The notes under the pieces were generated by a model, which saw only the letters and a list, made by a program, of their open reading frames with translations, was not told the DNA's origin and did not search any database. From SFEL01 sp964392455 (GTDB taxonomy: Bacteria; Bacillota; Clostridia; Christensenellales; CAG-138): a stretch of 64,000 nt of DNA. Shown here one piece after another: positions 1-7,932 of the stretch. How positions within the stretch are numbered: position 1 is the first letter of the stretch; each line of letters begins with the position of its first letter. Both the position numbers and the translations under genes were made by a program. Location of the stretch: contig CAYMPG010000001.1 of NCBI GenBank assembly GCA_964392455.1, forward strand, positions 62,001 to 126,000. The letters are read 5' to 3'.

Positions 1-1
1 C

Positions 2-505
2 CCATTTGAGCCGGAAGAAAGATCGCCCGGGTATATTCAGGCCTATATACCGGGAGTAAGGGAAAACGGCGGCCAGTATACCCATGGGGCCATGTGGGCT
101 GTAAAGGGTCTTTGCGCCATTAACAGGGGAGAAAGCGCACTTGCGCTGTTTGATGGGCTGAATCCTGTAAACCATGCCCTCACACGGGCCCAGGCGGCGG
201 GATATATGGCCGAGCCCTATGCTGTGGCGGGGGACGTGTATTCAGAGCCAAATGCAGGCCGGGGCGGCTGGACGTGGTATACAGGGGCCGCGGGATGGAT
301 GTATAAGGTGTGCCTTGAGGATATGCTTGGGGTGCGGCGGCGGGGCAGCAGCCTGGAAATAGCCCCAACAGTGCCCTTTGAAGGGTATACCGTGGAATAC
401 CGCTACGGCAGCAGCAGCTATATACTGCATCTTGCCGGCAGCAGCCGGGGGAGAGTGGAGCTTGTGGATGACGGGCAGACCCATGAGGTGAATATGCTGC
501 CCTGA
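2..505 (+). CDS. GH94-type glycoside phosphorylase, C-terminal part (5' truncated)
   Basis: The reading frame is open from base 2 and ends at TGA 503-505, so about 167 C-terminal residues are present and the start lies outside the window. The peptide has the C-terminal hallmarks of family GH94 (cellobiose or chitobiose phosphorylases and the phosphorylase domain of cyclic beta-glucan synthases): a GGQYTHGA stretch, then AEPYAVAGDVYS, then GRGGWTWYTGAAGWMYK, then a short beta-rich tail. GH94 enzymes reversibly phosphorolyse beta-linked disaccharides or oligosaccharides. The substrate cannot be read from this fragment, and the missing part could be a cellobiose phosphorylase or a much longer protein. 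The family is clear; the exact enzyme is not. Confidence 0.85.
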   Translation, partial: PFEPEERSPGYIQAYIPGVRENGGQYTHGAMWAVKGLCAINRGESALALFDGLNPVNHALTRAQAAGYMAEPYAVAGDVYSEPNAGRGGWTWYTGAAGWMYKVCLEDMLGVRRRGSSLEIAPTVPFEGYTVEYRYGSSSYILHLAGSSRGRVELVDDGQTHEVNMLP

Positions 506-545
506 GGGGATTGAATTATATCCTGTCATGCTGTAAAGTTAAGGT

Positions 546-2453
546 ATGGATAGCAGATATGACAGCTTTATGCCCGTATCCCGGGCGGATATGGAACGGC
601 GGGGCATAGCCCAGCTTGACTTTGTGTACATAATCGGGGATGCCTATATAGACCACCCCAGCTTTGGCCCGGCCATAATAAGCAGGGTGCTGCAAAGCAG
701 GGGCTATACCGTGGGCATAATATCCCAGCCGGACTGGCACAGCGCAGAGGATTTCAGGCGGCTGGGCCGGCCCAGATTGGGCTTTCTCATAAGCTCAGGC
801 AATATAGATTCCATGGTGAATCATTACACCGTGGCAAAAAAGCGCCGCACCTCAGATGCATATACTCCCGGCGGAGAAATGGGCAGGCGGCCGGACAGGG
901 CGGTGATAGTGTATGCCAACAGGGCAAGGGAGGCATACAGCGGCGTTCCTGTGCTCATAGGCGGCATTGAGGCCAGCCTCAGGCGCTTTGCCCATTATGA
1001 TTACTGGGATGATAAGGTGCGCCGCAGCATACTTTGGGACAGCGGAGCAGACCTTCTCATGTATGGCATGGGCGAGCGGGTGATACTGGAGGTGGCCGAG
1101 GCGCTGGATGGGGGCCTGCCGGTGGAGCAGATAACCTACATACCCGGCACCTGCTGCCGGGTAAAGGGGCTGGAGCAGGTATACGATTATCAGCTTATAC
1201 CGGGATATGATAAGGTATCCACAGATAAGCGGGCCTATTGCGAGGCATTTATGGCCCAGTATCGTGAGCAGGACCCAATACGGGGCAGGCGGCTGGTGCA
1301 GCCCCATGGGGACGGGTACCTTGTGGCTAATCCTCCTGCAATGCCTCTTACCCAGGAGGAGATGGATGAAGCCTATGGCCTGCCGTATACCCGAAAGCCC
1401 CATCCCTCATACAGGCAGCATATACCGGCCATGGATGAGATAGAGTTTTCTATAACCTCATGCAGAGGGTGCTTTGGCGCATGCTCATTTTGCGCCCTTA
1501 CCTTCCATCAGGGCCGCATAGTGCAGACCAGAAGCCATGCCTCCATAATAGACGAGGCAAAGCTCCTTACCGCCCAGCCAAACTTTAAGGGATACATACA
1601 CGATGTGGGCGGCCCCACGGCAAACTTCCGGCAGCCTGCCTGTAAAAAGCAGCTTACCCATGGGGTATGCGCCGAAAGGCAGTGCCTTGGCTATGACCCC
1701 TGCCCGAATATGCAGGCAGATCACAGGGATTATGTAAAGCTGCTGCGGGAGCTGAGAGAGCTGCCCGGCATAAAGAAGGTGTTTGTGCGCTCAGGCATAA
1801 GGTATGACTACGCCATGTACGACAAATCCGATGCATTTTTAAGGGAGCTTGTGGAGCACCATGTGAGCGGCAGGCTGAAGGTTGCCCCGGAGCACGTGGA
1901 TGACCGGGTGCTGAAGCTCATGGGCAAGCCCTCAAGGGCGCTGTATGACAGATTTGTACAAAAATACGCCGCACTGAACTGCAGGCTGGGCAAGGATCAG
2001 TACCTTGTGCCGTACCTTATGAGCTCCCACCCGGGAAGCGATCTTAGCTGTGCAGTGGAGCTGGCGGAGTACCTGCATAAAACCGGCCAGCGGCCTGAGC
2101 AGGTGCAGGACTTTTATCCCACCCCCGGCACCCTTTCCACCTGTATGTACTACACGGGCTATGACCCCCGCACCATGGAAAAGGTATACGTGCCAAAGGA
2201 CAGGCATGAAAAGGAAATGCAGCGGGCGCTCATGCAGTATTTTCTGCCCCAGTACAGGGATAAGGCCAGGCAGGCCCTTATAAAGGCAAACCGGGAGGAT
2301 CTGATAGGAACGGGCCGGGATTGCCTTGTGCCGCCCCAAAGGCCGGAAAGGCCGATGGCAAAGGAACAGGGCGGCAGGCAAAGGCAGGCGCATCCTCAAA
2401 AGGGGCAGTCACGCAAAGGCAGCGCCCCATCCGGGAAAAAACGCACACGATAA
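546..2453 (+). CDS. YgiQ family radical SAM protein
   Basis: 635 residues, typical of the YgiQ (UPF0313) family. The N-terminus has the family signature GDAYIDHPSFGPAII near residues 31-45. A radical SAM cluster motif Cys-x3-Cys-x2-Cys sits at Cys309, Cys313 and Cys316 (context CRGCFGACSFCAL), preceded by another Cys at 306. A later HVSGRLKVAPEHV segment is also conserved in the family. The last 40 or so residues are rich in Lys, Arg, Gln and Gly and are probably disordered. The family has a 4Fe-4S/SAM radical fold but no settled reaction. The start at 546 keeps the conserved N-terminus, with only a weak AAGG just upstream. It probably follows the GH94 gene as a separate unit 40 bp downstream. 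Confidence 0.93.
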   Translation: MDSRYDSFMPVSRADMERRGIAQLDFVYIIGDAYIDHPSFGPAIISRVLQSRGYTVGIISQPDWHSAEDFRRLGRPRLGFLISSGNIDSMVNHYTVAKKRRTSDAYTPGGEMGRRPDRAVIVYANRAREAYSGVPVLIGGIEASLRRFAHYDYWDDKVRRSILWDSGADLLMYGMGERVILEVAEALDGGLPVEQITYIPGTCCRVKGLEQVYDYQLIPGYDKVSTDKRAYCEAFMAQYREQDPIRGRRLVQPHGDGYLVANPPAMPLTQEEMDEAYGLPYTRKPHPSYRQHIPAMDEIEFSITSCRGCFGACSFCALTFHQGRIVQTRSHASIIDEAKLLTAQPNFKGYIHDVGGPTANFRQPACKKQLTHGVCAERQCLGYDPCPNMQADHRDYVKLLRELRELPGIKKVFVRSGIRYDYAMYDKSDAFLRELVEHHVSGRLKVAPEHVDDRVLKLMGKPSRALYDRFVQKYAALNCRLGKDQYLVPYLMSSHPGSDLSCAVELAEYLHKTGQRPEQVQDFYPTPGTLSTCMYYTGYDPRTMEKVYVPKDRHEKEMQRALMQYFLPQYRDKARQALIKANREDLIGTGRDCLVPPQRPERPMAKEQGGRQRQAHPQKGQSRKGSAPSGKKRTR

Positions 2454-2648
2454 AGAATGAGCCTGTGAAAAGACACTCATAAGAGGCTATCGTAAAGATT
2501 AAATCAATTTATGCTCGATACCGAGGCCGCCCGGGCGAAAACCACCCAGGCGGCCTTAGCTAAACAGCAGATTTATTCGTATTTTTCTGATATACTTTAT
2601 TCAGCGAAAGAACGAAAAAAGCAGAATTTGACAAAGGAGCGGAATTGT
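2454..2648 (+). other. Intergenic region with one GC hairpin
   Basis: No gene was recognised here. An 8-bp perfect inverted repeat (AGGCCGCC at 2524-2531, GGCGGCCT at 2549-2556) could form a hairpin, but no T-run follows, so it is not a convincing terminator. The last bases hold a strong ribosome binding site (AAAGGAG near 2634-2640) for the small gene at 2649. Confidence 0.4.
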
Positions 2649-2819
2649 ATGAAAAAGCAGTTAAGAGGAATAGCCCTGATTCTTTTTGGTATTTTGCTTG
2701 CAATAGTGAGCGTTGCAAGTGAACCATTTTCTGCGGGCGAAACCTATATGATTTGGTGCCTGGCAGGAGGAGCGTGCGGAATAGCAGGCCTTGTTATGGC
2801 CTTTGCAAAAGAAGAATAA
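2649..2819 (+). CDS. Small two-segment membrane protein, unknown function
   Basis: 56 residues. The ATG at 2649 has AAAGGAG eight bases upstream and is preferred over an in-frame ATG at 2511 that has no such site and would add a non-hydrophobic stretch. The protein starts MKKQLRG, followed by a hydrophobic helix (residues about 7-22) and a second one (about 31-51), and ends KEE, so it is predicted to be a small integral membrane protein. No family recognised. A strong terminator follows 40 bp downstream, so it is probably transcribed as a single small unit. Confidence 0.6.
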   Translation: MKKQLRGIALILFGILLAIVSVASEPFSAGETYMIWCLAGGACGIAGLVMAFAKEE

Positions 2820-2860
2820 AAGGCCAAATTCTGCTTACCGAACAGAATATCAAAAAAACA

Positions 2861-2904
2861 GACCGCCCACTGCTCGCAATTTGCGAAAAGCTGGCGGTCT
2901 TTTT
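2861..2904 (+). terminator. Intrinsic terminator after the small membrane protein
   Basis: Inverted repeat GACCGCC (2861-2867) / GGCGGTC (2893-2899) with partly pairing interior bases, followed by TTTTTG on the plus strand. A run of seven As precedes it, so it could also work on the minus strand. Confidence 0.8.
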
Positions 2905-2991
2905 GTAAGCATCTGCTGCTTTAATATTTGTTGTTCGTTTTATATTTATGGCACATTCCGGGCAGATTAAAAGAAAAAGGGGGAAACCGAA

Positions 2992-3141
2992 ATGACCAAA
3001 AAACGAACGCTGTGGCTGGCGCTCATAATAGGCGCAGCGGCTGTGGCGGCAGCGATTATGCTGCTTTGCGGCGGCCCTGAGCAGAAGGCTCATGAAGGGG
3101 CAAGGTTTGTGTGGGCACAGGAGTGCCGTCAGCTCTCCTGA
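2992..3141 (+). CDS. Short exported or membrane-anchored peptide, hypothetical
   Basis: 49 residues from ATG 2992, with a GGGGG purine stretch about seven bases upstream. Positively charged start (MTKKR), then one hydrophobic helix (about residues 7-26), then a short polar tail with two cysteines. This is the shape of an uncleaved signal anchor or a small exported peptide. Its last 13 bases overlap tail-to-tail with the end of the minus-strand PII-like gene. No family recognised; supported only by the ribosome binding site, the hydrophobic profile and its position. Confidence 0.4.
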   Translation: MTKKRTLWLALIIGAAAVAAAIMLLCGGPEQKAHEGARFVWAQECRQLS

Positions 3142-3818
3142 TCCTCATCGGGCACCCGTATGCCGGCAACGGCATCCACCGGCAGCGAAAACAATACTGT
3201 GCGGGCGGGGGATTTGACTCCTGCCTTTTGTATTATGGAATTCATTACGTCGGTGCGCTTTTCGGTGGGAACTACGATATACAGCATATCCTTTTCATCT
3301 GCAATGGATACGCCGAAAAACTTGGCACGATCCTCGCCAAGGGTACCCTTGGCGTGTACTATGGTGCCGCCGGAAGCGCCTGCTTCACAGGCTGCGTCCA
3401 TGACTATATCTGTATGACCACGCTCTACAATGGCAACGATGAGGGAATGCTTACTGTCTTTCACTTTTTTTACCTCGTCTCCCATGATAATGTCCTCGGT
3501 GCAGAGTGTACGCAAGGCAGTGGCCCCGCCGATACACTCAAGATTGATAAAAAACGCTATGCCGGTATTCGGCGTATCTATGTGCATCTCGGTTTTAAGA
3601 TGCCTGAGTATCTGGCTTATGCGGCAGGAGGGCACGACGCTTATCAGCATCTGCTTATCCTTTGGCTCCAGCCCCAGCATATCCAGCAGCTTCTTGCGGG
3701 CTGAGCCCTCGCAATGGGTGCTGTAAACTATGCCGGCGCCGTTATACCGGAAAAAGTCGGTATACTCCTCGCCAAGGTCCCGGCGGATTATGGCTACTGC
3801 CATGCTGTATCCGTTCAT
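3129..3818 (-). CDS. Tandem PII-like signalling protein
   Basis: 229 residues made of two PII-like halves. The C-terminal half (from about residue 115) carries GASGGTIVHAKGTL, then FFGVS, then EKDMLYIVVP, then SPARTVLFSLPV, matching the T-loop region, core strands and C-terminal strand of P-II/GlnB proteins. The N-terminal half shows the same order in diverged form (a glycine-rich turn, a VYSTHCEG segment, KDKQMLISVVP, FFINLECIGG). PII proteins are usually single-domain trimers of about 112 residues that bind ATP/ADP and 2-oxoglutarate and control transporters or enzymes, so this looks like an internal duplication. The start ATG overlaps the stop of the DUF1538 gene by 4 bp (ATGA) behind GGAGGAGAGG, so the two are translationally coupled. 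It probably regulates that transporter. Confidence 0.85.
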   Translation of the reverse strand: MNGYSMAVAIIRRDLGEEYTDFFRYNGAGIVYSTHCEGSARKKLLDMLGLEPKDKQMLISVVPSCRISQILRHLKTEMHIDTPNTGIAFFINLECIGGATALRTLCTEDIIMGDEVKKVKDSKHSLIVAIVERGHTDIVMDAACEAGASGGTIVHAKGTLGEDRAKFFGVSIADEKDMLYIVVPTEKRTDVMNSIIQKAGVKSPARTVLFSLPVDAVAGIRVPDEDQES

Positions 3819-5368
3819 TCCTCTCCTCCTTCGAGCATGATGATGATTTCTTCTTCTGTGTCCACGGTGTCGATGGTGGCATCAGTATCTGCTGTCTTTG
3901 CGGCCTGCATGGTCTTATATCGATAAATGAGGCCAAGTATCTGTATGGTGATAAGGGGAGTCATGGCTACCATGGCTACCACGCCAAAGGCATCCTGGGA
4001 AACATCCCCGCCCACTGCTACGCACAGGCCCATTGCCAGGGGCAGCAGGAAGGTGGCGGTCATGGGGCCTGAAGCTACGCCGCCTGAGTCAAAGGCGATG
4101 GCGGTGAACATGGGGGGCACAAAGAAGCTCAGCAGCAGCGCTATGCTGTAGCCGGGTATGAGCAGCCACATTATGTGCATACCGGTCAGCACCCTCAGCA
4201 TTGCAAGGCCAACGGATATTGCCACGCCCACCGAAAGGCTTATGCTCATTGCCTTGGGAGGGATAGTACCCTCAGTCATATCGTGCACCTGCTTATTCAG
4301 CACATGCACCGCAGGCTCGGCGGCAACAATAAAGTAGCCCAGCAGCATGCCCACGGGTATTATTATCCATCTGTAGGGCAGGGCGCCTATCAGCTCTCCA
4401 AGGTAATTGCCGACCGGCATAAAGCCCACGTTTGCCCCGGTCAGGAACAGCACCAGCCCCAGGTAGGTGTACAGTATGCCCACGCAGGCTCGTACAAGGT
4501 CATTGCCACGCATACGGGAGCGGGGTATCTGGAATATGCCGAATATGGCGATTATGGGCAGGAAAGCCATGGCCACTTCCTTGAAGTATTCGGGAAATGC
4601 CTCGGCAAAAAGCTGCCACAGCTCCATTGAGTTGCTTATTTCAGGCACCACAAAGGGGGAGTAGGTGCCACCCTCGGCGCTGTACAGCAGCCCGAGTATC
4701 ATTACCGCTACTATGGGGCCTATGGAGCAGAGGGCTATCAGGCCAAAGCTGTCTTCCCCGGCGCGGCTGTCGCTTCGCACGGAGGAAACGCCCACGCCCA
4801 GCGCCATTATAAAGGGCACCGTCATGGGGCCTGTGGTAACGCCGCCTGAGTCAAAGGCGGTGGAAAGGTAATCCCGGGGCACAAAGAATGCCAGTATGAA
4901 CAGCATTGTATAAAAGCCCACCAGCAGCCATCTGAGGGGGATATTAAAGAATATCCTCAGCATTGACAGCACCAGGAATATGCCTACACCAAGGGCTACA
5001 GACCAGATGATGATGTGATTTGGTATGTTGGATACCTGCTGGGCCAGCACCATAAGGTCAGGCTCGGATACTGTAATGAATACGCCCACTGCAAGGCTTA
5101 CTATGAGTATGATCCACAGCTTTTTGGAGCGGGACATGACGGCGCCTATGTGCTCGCCTATCCTGGACATGGCCATATCTGCACCGAGGGAGAAAAGCCC
5201 CATGCCGACTATGAGGAAACAGGCGCCAAGTACAAATGCCAGCATAACGCTGCTGGGAACAGGCGCTACAAAGAAACACAGCAGGAATATGACTGCCGTT
5301 ACAGGCAATACGGACTTTAATGATTCTGCCAGTTTTTCAGGCAGCACGGTGCGAATGATGGATCTCAA
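3815..5368 (-). CDS. DUF1538 family multi-pass membrane transporter
   Basis: 517 residues, very hydrophobic, with two homologous halves. Each half contains the DUF1538 signature FDSGGV(T/A)(T/S)GPMT, once near the middle of the first half and once in the second, as expected for a duplicated DUF1538 protein. A substrate is not established for the family. The start is the TTG at 5368, with AAAGGAG about 12 bases upstream; no better ATG precedes the conserved region. It is the first gene of a two-gene minus-strand operon with the tandem PII-like protein, which suggests its transport is gated by nucleotide or metabolite binding to that partner. Confidence 0.87.
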   Translation of the reverse strand: MRSIIRTVLPEKLAESLKSVLPVTAVIFLLCFFVAPVPSSVMLAFVLGACFLIVGMGLFSLGADMAMSRIGEHIGAVMSRSKKLWIILIVSLAVGVFITVSEPDLMVLAQQVSNIPNHIIIWSVALGVGIFLVLSMLRIFFNIPLRWLLVGFYTMLFILAFFVPRDYLSTAFDSGGVTTGPMTVPFIMALGVGVSSVRSDSRAGEDSFGLIALCSIGPIVAVMILGLLYSAEGGTYSPFVVPEISNSMELWQLFAEAFPEYFKEVAMAFLPIIAIFGIFQIPRSRMRGNDLVRACVGILYTYLGLVLFLTGANVGFMPVGNYLGELIGALPYRWIIIPVGMLLGYFIVAAEPAVHVLNKQVHDMTEGTIPPKAMSISLSVGVAISVGLAMLRVLTGMHIMWLLIPGYSIALLLSFFVPPMFTAIAFDSGGVASGPMTATFLLPLAMGLCVAVGGDVSQDAFGVVAMVAMTPLITIQILGLIYRYKTMQAAKTADTDATIDTVDTEEEIIIMLEGGEE

Positions 5369-5523
5369 ATGCCGGGTATACTCCTTTCCATAATGTACAG
5401 TTTTGGATAAGTCATTAAATTTATATTAACTTATTTATGCCCTCAGGACAACACCGGGAGTAAAAAGTTCCCCTCATATTAACGAAATTTTTGCATTTAC
5501 CCCCTGATACAGGGCACTGTGAT
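5369..5523. other. Divergent intergenic region, DUF1538 / spoVA
   Basis: AT-rich spacer between the minus-strand DUF1538-PII operon and the plus-strand spoVA operon. Apart from the start-proximal ribosome binding site of the DUF1538 gene, nothing convincing was seen. No clear vegetative promoter for the minus strand could be picked. Confidence 0.3.
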
Positions 5524-5552
5524 GCATAAACTGCGGCCTGCTGCACAGAATA
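5524..5552 (+). promoter_or_regulatory. Probable sigma-G promoter for spoVA operon
   Basis: GCATA (5524-5528), a 17-base spacer, then CAGAATA (5546-5552). The forespore sigma-G consensus is roughly GCATA/GMATR with CATNMTA at this spacing, so the upstream element is perfect and the downstream one differs at one base. It lies about 37 bp before the first start codon of the spoVA operon, which is a known sigma-G regulon member in other spore formers. Confidence 0.55.
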
Positions 5553-5588
5553 GACCATAACTATAAATGCCGCAAAAAGGGGGCGCAA

Positions 5589-5729
5589 ATGATGAATACC
5601 GCAGGGGAAAGGGCTATCCTGCCAAAGATGGAGCTTATACCCAGAGAGGGCAGAGAGCAGCCGGAGATAAGATACAGGGAGTATTGTGAAAGACTACGCC
5701 ACAGAGAGGTGAGCAGCTATGAAAAATAA
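5589..5729 (+). CDS. Small hypothetical protein upstream of spoVAC
   Basis: 46 residues, charged and soluble, rich in Glu and Arg (for example REGREQPEIRYREY). A GGGGG ribosome binding site lies about seven bases before the ATG at 5589, with a second in-frame ATG at once after. Its end overlaps the spoVAC start by 11 bp, a layout typical of translational coupling, and its codon use (AGG, ATA, CTT) matches the neighbours. The sigma-G-like promoter sits just upstream, so it would be the first gene of a forespore-expressed unit. No family recognised. Confidence 0.5.
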   Translation: MMNTAGERAILPKMELIPREGREQPEIRYREYCERLRHREVSSYEK

Positions 5730-6177
5730 GCAGATAACGCCGGAGCAGCAGCACTATCAGCAGCGGGTAAAGGAAAAAATGCCCCGCAGCAAAACGCTGA
5801 GCCAGTGTATAAGGGCATTTGTATCAGGAGGGGCCATATGCTGTATAGGCCAGCTTGTGATGGACCTTGGAGAAAAGTGCCTTATGCTGGATGAAAAGGG
5901 AGTGGCTGCCTTTACTGCAATAGTGATGGTGTTCCTTGGGGCAGGGCTTACGGGCCTTGGCATATATGATAAGATAGGCGCATGGGCAGGGGCGGGGTCA
6001 ATAGTGCCAATTACGGGCTTTGCCAATTCCATAGTATCTCCGGCCATGGAGTTTAAGCGGGAGGGCTTTGTAACAGGCACCGCTGCAAAAATGTTTACCA
6101 TTGCTGGGCCGGTGCTGGTATATGGAATAGGCAGCTCTGTGGTGGTGGGGCTCACATATTGGCTGCTTATGGCGTAG
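5719..6177 (+). CDS. spoVAC: Stage V sporulation protein AC
   Basis: 152 residues with several membrane segments and conserved SpoVAC features: an FVSGGAICCIGQ segment near residue 35, GAGLTGLGIYDKIG in the middle and the AGAGSIVPITGFANS motif. SpoVAC forms a mechanosensitive channel in the spore inner membrane that moves calcium dipicolinate during sporulation and germination. It is the first of three consecutive spoVA genes, with spoVAD 12 bp downstream. Expression in the forespore under sigma-G is expected. Confidence 0.95.
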   Translation: MKNKQITPEQQHYQQRVKEKMPRSKTLSQCIRAFVSGGAICCIGQLVMDLGEKCLMLDEKGVAAFTAIVMVFLGAGLTGLGIYDKIGAWAGAGSIVPITGFANSIVSPAMEFKREGFVTGTAAKMFTIAGPVLVYGIGSSVVVGLTYWLLMA

Positions 6178-6189
6178 GGGGGAAAAGGT

Positions 6190-7236
6190 ATGGAATTTAA
6201 CATACAGACCGGCAAGCGGGCAGGCCGGCAGACGCTGATTTTTTCCTGCCCCGGGGCAGTGGTGAGCTCAGGCACGGTGGTGGGCCCTCTGGAGGGCAAG
6301 GGGCCGCTGGGCGGGTGCTTTGATGTGGTGCTGGATGAGGATACCTGGGGGGAGGATAGCTGGGAAAAGGCAGAGCGGAAGATGTTTGAGCAGGCAGTAC
6401 GCATTGCCATGGATAAGGTGGGGCTGGTGCCGGGCGGGATGGATTGCTTGCTGGGAGGAGATTTGCTCAATCAGATAATCTCTGCAAACTTTGCCGCAAG
6501 GGAGCTGAGGCTGCCCTTCCTTGGGCTGTATGGCGCCTGCTCCACCATGGCGGAATCCCTGCTGATAGGCGGTATGCTGCTGGATGGAGGGTATGCGGGC
6601 ACGGTGGCCTGTACGGCGGTGAGCCATTTTTCCACAGCCGAGCGACAGTACAGGAATCCCCTTGAAATGGGCGGGCAGACCACGCCCACGGCCCAGCGCA
6701 CCGTTACAGGGGCCGGGTGCAGCATAGCGGCAGGGCCGGGGTATTCCGGCAGGCGTATGTACGGCAATGTGTTCATTACGGCAGGCACCATAGGCAAGGT
6801 GATAGACCTGGGCATAACCGATGCAAATAACATGGGGGCGGCTATGGCTCCCGCCGCTGCGGATACCCTTGCAGCCCACCTGAGCGACACCGGGCGGGGC
6901 GTAATGGATTACGACCTGATAGTAACGGGAGACCTTGGAAAATTTGGCAGCGAAATGTTTGAGGAGCTGTGCCGGGATAAGGGCATAGACCTGAAGGACA
7001 GGCATATGGACTGCGGGAATATGATATTCTCTCCCGAGCAGAAGGTGGATTGCGGCGGCAGCGGCTGCGGGTGCAGCGCATCTGTGCTAAATGGCCGCCT
7101 TCTTGAGCAGATAGAAAAGGGCAAGCTCAGGCGCATATTCTTCATGGCTACAGGCGCACTGCTAAGTCCCACCAGCAGCATGCAAAGCGAGAGCATACCC
7201 GGAATAGCCCATGGGGTGGTGCTGGAAAGGAAGTAG
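6190..7236 (+). CDS. spoVAD: Stage V sporulation protein AD
   Basis: 348 residues, a normal SpoVAD length, with a thiolase-like fold and a conserved start (FSCPGAVVSSGTVVGPLEGKGPLG). SpoVAD is the cytosolic, dipicolinic-acid-binding member of the SpoVA channel complex that loads and releases calcium dipicolinate. A strong purine-rich ribosome binding site (GGGGGGAAAAGG) precedes the ATG at 6190. It lies between spoVAC and spoVAE, with only 2 bp before spoVAE, so the three are clearly one transcript. Confidence 0.96.
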   Translation: MEFNIQTGKRAGRQTLIFSCPGAVVSSGTVVGPLEGKGPLGGCFDVVLDEDTWGEDSWEKAERKMFEQAVRIAMDKVGLVPGGMDCLLGGDLLNQIISANFAARELRLPFLGLYGACSTMAESLLIGGMLLDGGYAGTVACTAVSHFSTAERQYRNPLEMGGQTTPTAQRTVTGAGCSIAAGPGYSGRRMYGNVFITAGTIGKVIDLGITDANNMGAAMAPAAADTLAAHLSDTGRGVMDYDLIVTGDLGKFGSEMFEELCRDKGIDLKDRHMDCGNMIFSPEQKVDCGGSGCGCSASVLNGRLLEQIEKGKLRRIFFMATGALLSPTSSMQSESIPGIAHGVVLERK

Positions 7237-7238
7237 GC

Positions 7239-7595
7239 ATGGATTATATATGGACGTTTGTGGTGGGGGGAGGTATATGCGTGATAGGCCAGCTTTTATT
7301 GAGCCTGACAAGACTCACCCCTGCCAGGATACTGGTTTGCTTTGTGACGGTGGGGGTAATACTGTCGGCCTTTGGGCTGTATGAGCCGGTGGTGGAGCTT
7401 GCAGGGGCGGGGGCTACTGTGCCGCTGATAGGCTTTGGAAACTCCCTTGGCAGAGGTGCCATAGAGGCAGTGGCGGAAAAGGGCATAATAGGTGCCTTTA
7501 CCGGCGGCATAACCGCCACGGCGGGAGGTGTGGCGGCAGCAATAGTATTTGGCTATCTGTTTGCCCTTATATGCACCCCAAAGACAAAAATGTAA
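7239..7595 (+). CDS. spoVAE: Stage V sporulation protein AE
   Basis: 118 residues with several hydrophobic helices and the SpoVAE/SpoVAC-like motif AGAGATVPLIGFGNSLGRGA. It is paralogous to SpoVAC (both have GGxICxIGQ near the start) and is a membrane part of the dipicolinate channel in the spore inner membrane. It ends the operon and is followed by a terminator hairpin 14 bp later. Confidence 0.94.
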   Translation: MDYIWTFVVGGGICVIGQLLLSLTRLTPARILVCFVTVGVILSAFGLYEPVVELAGAGATVPLIGFGNSLGRGAIEAVAEKGIIGAFTGGITATAGGVAAAIVFGYLFALICTPKTKM

Positions 7596-7609
7596 ATACG
7601 CTCATGACA

Positions 7610-7643
7610 CGGCCAACCCGCAACTGGGAACGGCCGCTTTTTT
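7610..7643 (+). terminator. Terminator of the spoVA operon
   Basis: Arms CGGCC (7610-7614) and GGCCG (7632-7636), with an inner CCC/GGG pairing, followed by six Ts (7638-7643). Confidence 0.7.
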
Positions 7644-7673
7644 ACATAGATCTCCATTTTGCGTGGAACTTCA

Positions 7674-7702
7674 TTGATTTTTTACTACCTGCATATTAGA
7701 AT
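7674..7702 (+). promoter_or_regulatory. Possible sigma-A promoter for the signalling block
   Basis: TTGATT (7674-7679), a 17-base spacer and TAGAAT (7697-7702). The -10 box matches five of six consensus bases and the -35 box four of six. It would give a leader of about 225 bases before the start codon at 7933. Confidence 0.45.
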
Positions 7703-7932
7703 AAAGTAAGCCCATTATGCCCTTTTTTTGCAGGACATAGGGCCGGGAGAGCTGCATACACACAATAAATGCATTTCATCCTTACAGGTTACGGCTTGGT
7801 CACAAAAAACTGTGCGTAGCGGGCAAAGATGCAGACGAATGGCCCTTGCTCCGGAAAAAGAAAGGCGTTGCTGCAGCAGGTGACATTAGCTCAAGCCGTA
7901 TCATAGCCACATATCACCTCCGGAGGGACTAT
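7703..7932 (+). other. Long untranslated leader of the HD-GYP/GGDEF gene
   Basis: No gene was seen. Just before the start are an inverted repeat AGGTGACAT / ATATCACCT (7878-7919, one mismatch) and an SD-containing palindrome CCTCCGGAGG (7917-7926). The two share the CACCT bases, so alternative pairings around the ribosome binding site are possible. The conserved core of known c-di-GMP riboswitches was looked for and not found. Confidence 0.35.

Noticed and set aside
7703..7932. c-di-GMP riboswitch ahead of the HD-GYP/GGDEF gene
   Set aside because: Expected given the gene, but the conserved core of neither known class was seen. Only a hairpin near the start and a long leader remain.
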